Positions 53,657 to 61,026 of a stretch of DNA of 64,000 bases are shown one piece after another. The stretch covers positions 140,251-204,250 of the forward strand of contig JAIQEY010000003.1 of the NCBI GenBank assembly GCA_020073565.1. The letters run 5' to 3'. This DNA comes from Terriglobia bacterium. Its GTDB lineage: Bacteria > Acidobacteriota > Terriglobia > Terriglobales > Acidobacteriaceae. The notes under the pieces were generated by a model that made no database searches, was not told where the DNA came from, and saw only the letters and a program-made list of their open reading frames with translations. Position numbers and translations under genes: made by a program. Each line of letters opens with the position of its first letter. Position 1 is the stretch's first letter.

Positions 53657-54898
53657 ATGGCAGAAATTCAGCGCAGAAAGACCGCCACCGCGATCATTGG
53701 CGGAGTCCGCGTCGGCAGCAGTGCACCGGTTATGGTGCAGTCCATGACTAACACCGACACGGCCGACATCCCCGGAACCGTGCTGCAGGTTGCGGCTCTC
53801 GCCCGCGCCGGAAGCGAAGTCGTCCGCGTCACGGTCAACAACGACGACGCGGCCAAAGCCGTGCCCTACATCGTCGAACAACTCGACAAGCAGGGCTTGC
53901 GCGTCCCCATCGTCGGCGACTTCCATTACAACGGACACCTGCTGCTGACCAAGTATCCGGGCTGCGCCGAAGGTCTGGCCAAGTACCGCATTAATCCCGG
54001 CAACGTGAGCGTGGGACGCAAGAACGATGACAATTTCCGCACCATGGTTGAAGTGGCCGTGAAGCACCAACGGCCCGTTCGGATTGGCGTGAACTGGGGG
54101 TCGCTCGACCAGTCGCTGCTGACCAAGATGATGGACGAGAACTCGCGCATGGCAGAACCGAAAGACGCGCGCGAAGTGACCATGGAAGCGATGGTCGTGA
54201 GCGCGCTGAACTCGGCCAAGCTCGCGGAGCAGTCGGGGCTGCGCGCGGACCAGATCATCCTGAGCGCCAAGGTTAGCGGCGTACAGGACTTGATTGACGT
54301 CTACCGGCGGCTGGCGGCGCGCTGTGAGTATCCGCTGCACCTGGGACTGACCGAGGCCGGCATGGGCGCGAAGGGCGTGGTTGCTTCAAGCGCAGCGATG
54401 GCTGTCCTGCTGCAGGAAGGCATCGGCGACACGATTCGCGTCTCGCTCACCCCTGCTCCCGGCGGCGATCGCACCGAAGAAGTGCGTGTGGCACAGCAGA
54501 TCCTGCAGTCGTTGGGCATCCGCAGCTTCACTCCGCAGGTAACGGCGTGCCCCGGCTGCGGTCGTACTACCAGCACCTTCTTCCAGGAAATGGCGCAACA
54601 GATCCAAGGCTATCTGCGCGACCAGATGCCGGTCTGGAAAGGCCACTACAACGGCGTGGAAGATATGAAAGTTGCCGTAATGGGCTGCATCGTGAATGGC
54701 CCTGGAGAATCGAAGCACGCAAACCTGGGCATCTCGCTGCCGGGGACGTTCGAAGAACCGAAGGCGCCCGTGTATGTCGACGGCCGATTGTTCACCACTC
54801 TCAAGGGCGACAAGATCGTGGCCGAGTTCATCAAGATTCTCGATGACTACGTAGAGTCGCACTACTCCGCGAAAGAGGAAGTGGGCGCGCGGACGTAG
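53657..54898 (+). CDS. ispG: 4-hydroxy-3-methylbut-2-enyl-diphosphate synthase
   Basis: 413 residues. 4Fe-4S enzyme of the MEP pathway (GcpE). N-terminal [20 protein letters not shown] with SMTNTDT, then the cluster-binding CPGCGRT and the later [10 protein letters not shown], which give the three Cys and one Glu typical of the family. Last gene of the uppS-cdsA-dxr-rseP-ispG series. A hairpin follows at 54927. Confidence 0.97.
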   Translation: MAEIQRRKTATAIIGGVRVGSSAPVMVQSMTNTDTADIPGTVLQVAALARAGSEVVRVTVNNDDAAKAVPYIVEQLDKQGLRVPIVGDFHYNGHLLLTKYPGCAEGLAKYRINPGNVSVGRKNDDNFRTMVEVAVKHQRPVRIGVNWGSLDQSLLTKMMDENSRMAEPKDAREVTMEAMVVSALNSAKLAEQSGLRADQIILSAKVSGVQDLIDVYRRLAARCEYPLHLGLTEAGMGAKGVVASSAAMAVLLQEGIGDTIRVSLTPAPGGDRTEEVRVAQQILQSLGIRSFTPQVTACPGCGRTTSTFFQEMAQQIQGYLRDQMPVWKGHYNGVEDMKVAVMGCIVNGPGESKHANLGISLPGTFEEPKAPVYVDGRLFTTLKGDKIVAEFIKILDDYVESHYSAKEEVGART

Positions 54899-54926
54899 GC
54901 TCCCATTCTTCCACCCCGCCACGAAG

Positions 54927-54946
54927 AGACGAGGCTCCCCTCGTCT
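54927..54946 (+). terminator. Hairpin after ispG, possible terminator
   Basis: AGACGAGG (54927-54934) pairs with CCTCGTCT (54939-54946), then TGTTTAA. The short T-run makes a weak terminator possible, but the stem also has the GAGACGNGG shape of the hairpin repeats. Confidence 0.45.
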
Positions 54947-54998
54947 GTTTAATCGCGAAATCAGTCTTGAAATTGGCTGGGCTGAACGTACGGATGGC

Positions 54999-55045
54999 TG
55001 GGGTGGGAGACGGGAATCGAACCCGCAACCGTCGGAGCCACAGTC
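54999..55045 (-). other. 3' half of tRNA-His, candidate attachment-site copy
   Basis: 47 nt identical to 63920-63966, the part of tRNA-His from the anticodon region to the CCA end, in the same orientation. Identity stops sharply (GTCGGGTGG here, GTCCGATGC in the tRNA), and no 5' half follows, so this is not a functional tRNA. GATGGCTGG (54993-55001) and its inverse CCAGCCATC (55060-55068) flank it. This is the pattern left by integration into a tRNA gene. Confidence 0.85.
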
Positions 55046-55151
55046 GGGTGGCACCATTTCCAGCCATCTCGTGTTAGTGCCTTTTTTCCATCAGTTTCAG
55101 ACACTTATAAGAAAATGGCCAGAGAGCCAGGACGACGGCGGCTCAGGTGAA

Positions 55152-56186
55152 CTATGGCCCCACGATGCCGGACACCTTGTTGTTCACGCCGACCACCGTG
55201 CACAACACTTTTCCGCCGCCGAGCGCTGTACAACTCGGATTTCCGACGGTGGTCTGCCCCAACCGTCCGAATCCAAGCCACGAGGACCCGTTATACTGAT
55301 CCACCCACAAAGCGCTGTCCGTTATTGCAAACACTCCACACACGAGCTGGCTTGCAGCCTGGCTCGCGCAACTCGCTTTGGCTCCCACCAACCCGCCCAT
55401 GCTTCCCCATCCCGTCCAGGACGCCGCCGCCCAGGTTCCCCCCGGAAAACGACTCCCATAAAGTGCAGTGTCCGATCCGCGGGCAAAACACACCACTTCA
55501 CCGCTCACTCCGAAGTTTGTGCAAGTCGGCTCCCCGGTTCCTCTGCCTCCCGTGTTGAGAAATCCATCCCAACTCGTCCCGTTATAGCGGTTCGCTATCT
55601 CGTTGCTGGAGGTGTCCTGCATCATGCACACCACGCGCCCAGCATCGTCGCTCCCGCATCCTGGCGCGGAGGTCGTAATTGCGACCTGATTGTCAAACGC
55701 GCTCCATGCGGTTCCGTCGAACACACTGGAAGTAAGTCCACCGGTCGCGCTGCGCGCCGCGCACAAGACGCGGCCGCCGCCGAGGGTGGCGCAACTGAGG
55801 CCCGTTGCCAGCGACCCCTTTACCTTGACCTCAAGGCTCCACGCGGTGCCGTTGAACAGGGAGTAGACCATGCCCCCGTTGGTGCCGCGCGCCGCGCAGA
55901 TCACCTGCCCGTTGCCGTCCGGGGCACAACTGGGAGCGGACGTAATGGCTCCCGCCAGGCTCTTCCAGCCCGACCATGCCGTGCCGTTGAACTGGTTCAC
56001 CAACATTGTGTTTGTAAAACTGCGGGCCGCACAGGCTGCGGCGCCGCCGGTGAGCGGCGCGCACGACGGATCGGAATTGACGGTGTTCGTTCCCAGCGAG
56101 ACAAACGAACCCCACGCAGCCATCGCCGGATACGCTTGCGCAAGCAGCAACGTCAGAGTCAAAGAAACAGTTAAACGGATTTTCAT
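55152..56186 (-). CDS. Secreted seven-repeat beta-propeller lectin-like protein
   Basis: 344 residues from ATG at 56186, preceded by GGGAGGATT; signal peptide (LTLTLLLAQAYPAMAA). Seven repeats of about 47 residues each hold a pattern like SCAPDGNGQVICAAR and end with FNGTAWSGW or similar. Each repeat carries two Cys about 11-13 residues apart, 14 in all, suggesting one disulfide per blade. The layout resembles PLL-type seven-bladed sugar-binding propellers, though the match is by pattern only. It lies between the tRNA-His half copy and the large propeller/Ig protein on the same strand. Confidence 0.82.
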   Translation of the reverse strand: MKIRLTVSLTLTLLLAQAYPAMAAWGSFVSLGTNTVNSDPSCAPLTGGAAACAARSFTNTMLVNQFNGTAWSGWKSLAGAITSAPSCAPDGNGQVICAARGTNGGMVYSLFNGTAWSLEVKVKGSLATGLSCATLGGGRVLCAARSATGGLTSSVFDGTAWSAFDNQVAITTSAPGCGSDDAGRVVCMMQDTSSNEIANRYNGTSWDGFLNTGGRGTGEPTCTNFGVSGEVVCFARGSDTALYGSRFPGGTWAAASWTGWGSMGGLVGAKASCASQAASQLVCGVFAITDSALWVDQYNGSSWLGFGRLGQTTVGNPSCTALGGGKVLCTVVGVNNKVSGIVGP

Positions 56187-56340
56187 ATTGGAATCCTCCC
56201 TGGTTGACAATCTGAAAGTTCCGACGAAAGAAAGTAGTACCTCTCTCGCCTATGCCGAGCACTTGTGGAAGGGACCGAAATGCGACGGGATGCCCAGACT
56301 CATCCCGTCGAAATGCGCGGGCTCCCGCGCGTCCCGCTCC

Positions 56341-59300
56341 CTACTGGATCACCTCTTTCACGACCGCGGACGTGCTCTTGTTGAATTGCGCATTTCCGCC
56401 GTAGACCGCCGTGAGTGAGTGCGTCCCCACCGCCAGGGTCGAGGTTGTGAACGTCGCCTGATTCGAGACGATCGTGGCAGTGCCCAGTATCTGGGTCCCG
56501 TTCTTGAAGGTGACCGTGCCGGCCGGGGTACCGAAGTACTTTGGTGTCACGTACGCGGTCAGCGTCACGACCTGTCCCTTCTTGGCCGGGTTCGGCGATG
56601 CTTGCAGACTGGTCTTTGTGCCGGCGCGTACAACTTTGTGCGCTAGCGCGGTGGAGGTGCTGGCCTTGAAGTCGGTGCTCGCCGTGTACTGCGCCGTAAG
56701 GGAATGGCTGCCGACGGCCAAGGCCACGGAACTAAAGGTCGCAACTCCGGTTGCACTCACCGGGCTCGTTCCCAGGACAGCAGCCCCGTCGTTGAATTGC
56801 ACCGAGCCGGTGAAAACTGCGCCCGCCGGAGACTTGACGGCGGCCGTTATGGTCACCGGTTGTCCGTAGGCGGAAGGATTAAGGGAAGCGGCGATCGCCG
56901 TCGTGGTTGCGGCAGGCCCCACCGTTTGCAGCAGAACCGGCGAAGTGCTGATCGCGTAGTTCGGATCTCCTGAATAGGTTGCGGTAAGACTGTGCACGGC
57001 CGCATCCAGCCGGGGAACGGTGATGGATACAGTGCCACCGCTGACCGCGACCGGCGGGCCCAGGGTCGTCGCTCCATCATAAAAAGTAACCGAGCCCGTG
57101 AGAGTGCCTGCGACGGTGGAAGTTGTTTGCGAAGTGAAGGTCACACTCTGCCCGTACACCGAAGGATTGAGGGATGAGCTGACCACAGTCGAGGTCGGAT
57201 TCAGCGGAGTAACGACCGCCACTGAGGATTGAGTCACCCCGTTGTATTTGGCGAGGACCTGAATCGTATGGAGAGCACTGACGGCCGGCGTCGCTACTAC
57301 GATGCCTGCGTTGGAATAACCAGCGGCGATCGTTACGGTCGCCGGTATTGGGAAGATGGTCGGGTCTGAGCTTGACAAAGTAACCGTGGTGTCGACCGGC
57401 GCCGAGCGATCGAGCCAAATTACGTAGTCCACTTTCTTCCCACCGACAAATGTCGAGGGGTTGATCGACGATCCCGACAGAACAGAGTCCGGGGCAACCT
57501 GGCGGTCCCAGAACCCGCGGCCATACGTGCCGATATGCAACAGTGGCGGACTGGCGTGATCGTAGTTCAGTTCGATGTCATTGACGAAGACGACCGCGGG
57601 CAAGCCGGCTGCGTACGAATACCAGTTGGCTCCTCCGTTGTCGCTGCGATAGACACCGGTGTCGGTGGCGAGAAACAGATTCTGCTGGTCGCCGGGATTG
57701 GCGACGAGCTTCCAGAAATATCCGTTCGGGAGTTTCCAGCTCAAGTCGCCGGTGACGTCGGTCCAGGTCTGTCCCCGGTCGTTGCTGAGCAACGCCCGCG
57801 GAGGCCGCGAGGACGATGTCACATAGGTCACGGTATAGGGCCGGGAACTGGAGCGGTCGGCCGCGATGCGGCTGTCCTTGAGCTGTGACCCCGCCGGTAA
57901 CGGCGGTGTCCGATCCTCGTAGAACATCGATCCAAGGGGCCCGTCGCTATAGCCATCCAGCACGTAGAGCTTTCCCGAATTCCACGGCACTGTGTAAAAC
58001 ACGTACGCATTCTGATCGTTGGAAGCATCCATCATGAATGGCCCGGGTAGCGGAAACAGGTAACTGTTGGCCTGGGACCAATCGCAGATCGAATCGACTG
58101 GCTTGTAATAAACGAAGTTGCCGCTAATGGTGAAGAGGTTGCGAAGCGAGCCATTGGACGGGGTCTGGTCGAGCATCGTCGTTGCGTAGAAATTGCTGTT
58201 GTCCACGTTGGGAGGACAATTCCCGAAGTCCGTCCAGGACGGAATCGTTCCTCCGCCGTCGAAGGCGTACCGTCGGGCGCCATTCCACATGGCAAAGACT
58301 TCGTTGGGATTGTCCGGCGAAATACTGACTTGGCCTCCGTCACCGCCTAATCCCGAGTCCACGATGGCCGGTGTAGTGTTGCGATTGAGGGTGACCACGC
58401 CGTCGTCCTGTAGTCCCGCGATACATTCATCCGGCAGCGAGTACGAGCACGCCATGTCGCCATTTCCCGCGCCGAAGACCTGCTGCAGGTTGAGGTTGGT
58501 GGCGTAGTTGAGACTTCCGCTGACGGTAAGTGCATATTTGTCGATGGCAAACACGCCGCCGTCGTTCGTGCTGATGATCGTATTGGTTCCGCTTTCGAAG
58601 ATGAAGTCCGTTTGGTCGGCGTGACCCCCGTCGCAGGAATAGTTCCAGGTGGGTGAAGATGAAGTTGCGTTGTAGCTAATTTCCATGCCACCCATACCGG
58701 CGACGACGATGTCCGCATTCGTCGGATCGACACTCAGGGCTGTAGTATGAAAAGCCTGCCCCCAGCCGATGTTGTCGACCATCTCGATCTGGTTCCATGT
58801 TCCGTCACCATAGTTGTCGGAACGCCAGATGCCTGCTAGCCCAACCGAGAGACCGTTGCCATCCACGGAAGCGGACATCGCATAGATATGCCAGGGGGCA
58901 GCCGCCGAGACGGCCACCGCGACCCGCCCCGGCGCAGACATCCCGGCTCCGATGGGAGCGTAGAAGCTTCCCCAACTGGTGGAGCGAAGGACACCGATGC
59001 CAGGTGCGCCGGCGTACCAGATGTAGGTGTTCACTGGATCCTGCACCAGATCGGTGGTTGCGCCGTTGTAGACCTGGGTCCAGGTGCTGCCGAAATCGGT
59101 GGAACGCCAGATCCCGGTGTCTCCGGAAGCGAGGACGGTCTGATTCGTCGTATCACCCACGTCGATCAGTACCTTCTGAAATGCGCTCGGCCAGCTCGTT
59201 CCGTCGGATGGAGACACTGCCTTCCAAGTCGCTCCGCCGTCCATTGTCTTATACATTCCTGTCCCGCCGTAACGGTACGAGTCGCCACTTCCTATAAGGA

Positions 59301-60111
59301 TGTTGTTGGAGTTACCGGGTTGTACCAAGAATGCTCCCACGCTGGGTGAACCTGGAAGATTGTCGCTGACCGGAACAAAGGCCACGCCGAAAATTGAAAG
59401 CAGCACACCGCGCCATAGTCCGCCGCCGGTGCCTCCCACCCACAGTGTGGTCAGACCCTGGTTGTTGTCGTAGGCGTAGGACGCCTGCCGGATGCGGCCG
59501 GCCCGGTAGTAGTGACTGCCGTAGGATGTCCAGTTGCCATACCCGACTTGCAACCAGGCATTGGTTACAGGGGCGGACATCGGGCTCTGCGCTTCCGCCG
59601 GTGCCAAAGCGGTGTTCTTCGGGGAAGTCGATGACGAACGCATCGCCAGAGCTTCCCGGATTGAGGCCTTTCGCGCCTTGCTGGGACGCTGCTGCTTCCA
59701 TTGCCGAACGAGGTTTTCCGTATCTTCTTCATGCTCCGGTTGCGCCCACCCCTTCGGGAGAGGTTCGAGACGTGTGGAAGGCGCATAGGCAGCTTGCGGC
59801 GCGGAGTTGGGAGCCGGAGGAGGATGAAGAGCGTCCTTCTTCCCTTGAACAGCCCTGCTCGCCGGAGGCTGCAAATATCGCCTCAGATCTTCGCTCACTG
59901 TGCTCTGTTGCATGGGGCTTACCCGTGGGACTGCGACCTTCAGATCAACGCGCACCTTAGCACTGGATTGTTTCGCAGTCCCGCTGGACATCGCGTTCTT
60001 CGGCGTCACGCTCAACGTCTGAGTGTTCGAGTTGATGGCCGGGGATTGGGCGAGCGTGCTAGCCCCCATCGCGGTCAGAAACAGGCCAAGGACTGCAAAT
60101 CGGAACTTCAC
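56341..60111 (-). CDS. Large secreted BNR/sortilin-like propeller protein with Ig-like repeats
   Basis: 1256 residues, GTG start with GAGGAGG 8 bp upstream, signal peptide (about 1-22, STLAQ). A Pro/Ala/Ser-rich linker (about 25-180) leads to a propeller region (about 185-860) with several Asp-box-like motifs (MYKTMDGGATWKAV, IWRSTDFGSTWTQV, LLSNDRGQTWTDV, VYRSDNGGANWYSY). C-terminal to this are a beta domain and three bacterial Ig-like (Big_3-type) repeats of about 95 residues (SLNPSVYGQSVTFTSQ, SLNPSAYGQPVTITAA, SPNPAKKGQVVTLTAY). It lacks a visible sorting signal or barrel, so it is probably secreted or attached by an unknown route. Confidence 0.88.
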   Translation of the reverse strand: MKFRFAVLGLFLTAMGASTLAQSPAINSNTQTLSVTPKNAMSSGTAKQSSAKVRVDLKVAVPRVSPMQQSTVSEDLRRYLQPPASRAVQGKKDALHPPPAPNSAPQAAYAPSTRLEPLPKGWAQPEHEEDTENLVRQWKQQRPSKARKASIREALAMRSSSTSPKNTALAPAEAQSPMSAPVTNAWLQVGYGNWTSYGSHYYRAGRIRQASYAYDNNQGLTTLWVGGTGGGLWRGVLLSIFGVAFVPVSDNLPGSPSVGAFLVQPGNSNNILIGSGDSYRYGGTGMYKTMDGGATWKAVSPSDGTSWPSAFQKVLIDVGDTTNQTVLASGDTGIWRSTDFGSTWTQVYNGATTDLVQDPVNTYIWYAGAPGIGVLRSTSWGSFYAPIGAGMSAPGRVAVAVSAAAPWHIYAMSASVDGNGLSVGLAGIWRSDNYGDGTWNQIEMVDNIGWGQAFHTTALSVDPTNADIVVAGMGGMEISYNATSSSPTWNYSCDGGHADQTDFIFESGTNTIISTNDGGVFAIDKYALTVSGSLNYATNLNLQQVFGAGNGDMACSYSLPDECIAGLQDDGVVTLNRNTTPAIVDSGLGGDGGQVSISPDNPNEVFAMWNGARRYAFDGGGTIPSWTDFGNCPPNVDNSNFYATTMLDQTPSNGSLRNLFTISGNFVYYKPVDSICDWSQANSYLFPLPGPFMMDASNDQNAYVFYTVPWNSGKLYVLDGYSDGPLGSMFYEDRTPPLPAGSQLKDSRIAADRSSSRPYTVTYVTSSSRPPRALLSNDRGQTWTDVTGDLSWKLPNGYFWKLVANPGDQQNLFLATDTGVYRSDNGGANWYSYAAGLPAVVFVNDIELNYDHASPPLLHIGTYGRGFWDRQVAPDSVLSGSSINPSTFVGGKKVDYVIWLDRSAPVDTTVTLSSSDPTIFPIPATVTIAAGYSNAGIVVATPAVSALHTIQVLAKYNGVTQSSVAVVTPLNPTSTVVSSSLNPSVYGQSVTFTSQTTSTVAGTLTGSVTFYDGATTLGPPVAVSGGTVSITVPRLDAAVHSLTATYSGDPNYAISTSPVLLQTVGPAATTTAIAASLNPSAYGQPVTITAAVKSPAGAVFTGSVQFNDGAAVLGTSPVSATGVATFSSVALAVGSHSLTAQYTASTDFKASTSTALAHKVVRAGTKTSLQASPNPAKKGQVVTLTAYVTPKYFGTPAGTVTFKNGTQILGTATIVSNQATFTTSTLAVGTHSLTAVYGGNAQFNKSTSAVVKEVIQ

Positions 60112-60426
60112 GGTAGTGCCTCCTCAATTCTGTTTTTCTGAGTACGGGGAAGACTTTCCTAGAGCCGAATCGCTGATTGCTGGCACCTTGGTTGGAACCA
60201 AATCCTCGCCTCTAACTCATTCGCAAAGGCCAGTCTCTGCAGGGCCCTTGTTCTGTTTCTTACTAACAACTGCGGAAAGTGAGGGCAGAATCGGGTCAGA
60301 AATATTCTGCGAATGCAGAATTCTTTCGGGAGCAGGCCCGGCCAATCGTGCCGGCGTCCCATCCTGATTGACTTGACCGGGGGGGCAGGCTATCTTTACG
60401 ACACGCCTGTGGGGCCGTAACTGCCT
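60112..60426. other. Divergent intergenic region
   Basis: 315 nt between the propeller protein and the sigma-factor gene, no ORF. A short inverted repeat (ATTCTGCGAATGCAGAAT at about 60302-60319) is visible and could be an operator for either side. No clear -35/-10 pair stands out, which fits use of a non-sigma70 promoter. Confidence 0.4.
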
Positions 60427-61026
60427 GTGTCTCAACAACCTTCCCAACCTGTCACCGAGTTGCTCGTGCGCTGGAAGGCGGGCGACCAGGAGGCGCTGGA
60501 AGAGTTGGTTCCTCTGGTTTACAAAGAACTGCGCGGCATCGCCCGGCGCCATCTCCAACGGGAGCGTCCCGGGCATACCCTGCAGAGCGCAGCGCTCGTC
60601 CACGAAGCCTATCTGAGGCTGCTGGATCAGCGGCCCTTTGATACCGAGAATCGCGCGCATTTTTTAGCCGTTGCCTCGCGCCTGATGCGGCAGATCCTGG
60701 TGGACTATGCTCGCAGCCACGGTGCCGCCAAACGTGGCGCGGACCGTAGGGTCGAACTCGATGCCTGGCTGGTCTTGCCGCAGGTGCGGACCACCGATGT
60801 AGTTGCCCTGGACGACGCCTTGAGCGGCCTTGCCAAGTTGGACGAACAGCAGAGCCGCATCGTCGAGCTGCGTTTTTTCGGTGGGTTGGCGACTGAGGAA
60901 ATTGCGGAAGTGCTGGGCATTTCTCCCTCCACCGTCAAGCGGGACTGGAACGTGGCGAAGGCGTGGTTGACCAGGCAAATGAGGAAAGGGAAGCGTGGAG
61001 AAGCCGGAGCAGTGGGCAAAGATTAA
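60427..61026 (+). CDS. ECF-like sigma factor (Sig-70_X6/ECF43 type) paired with a kinase
   Basis: 199 residues, GTG start. Region 2 (LLVRWKAGDQEALEELVPLVY ... ALVHEAYLRLLD) and region 4 (LDEQQSRIVELRFFGGLATEEIAEVLG with the helix-turn-helix SPSTVKRDW) are complete; no regulatory extension is present. In usual ECF factors the stretch before LVxE is acidic (DAED-like); here it reads TLQSAALVHE, without acids but with Thr51 and Ser54. This loss is known from ECF43 factors that are switched on by kinase phosphorylation (EcfP/PknT of Vibrio). The gene overlaps the kinase gene by 32 bp. No anti-sigma factor is seen. Confidence 0.9.
   Translation: MSQQPSQPVTELLVRWKAGDQEALEELVPLVYKELRGIARRHLQRERPGHTLQSAALVHEAYLRLLDQRPFDTENRAHFLAVASRLMRQILVDYARSHGAAKRGADRRVELDAWLVLPQVRTTDVVALDDALSGLAKLDEQQSRIVELRFFGGLATEEIAEVLGISPSTVKRDWNVAKAWLTRQMRKGKRGEAGAVGKD

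Noticed and set aside
53516..54340. Long minus-strand ORF opposite ispG
   Set aside because: Its translation has no recognisable motif and it lies on the antisense of a clear ispG gene; high G+C produces such shadows.
54999..55068. Second functional tRNA-His gene
   Set aside because: Only the 3' half matches; the 5' part has no D-arm or acceptor partner.
55071..56174. Plus-strand ORF of 367 residues opposite the lectin-like gene
   Set aside because: The minus-strand frame has a signal peptide, ribosome binding site and seven regular repeats, so the plus-strand frame is a shadow.
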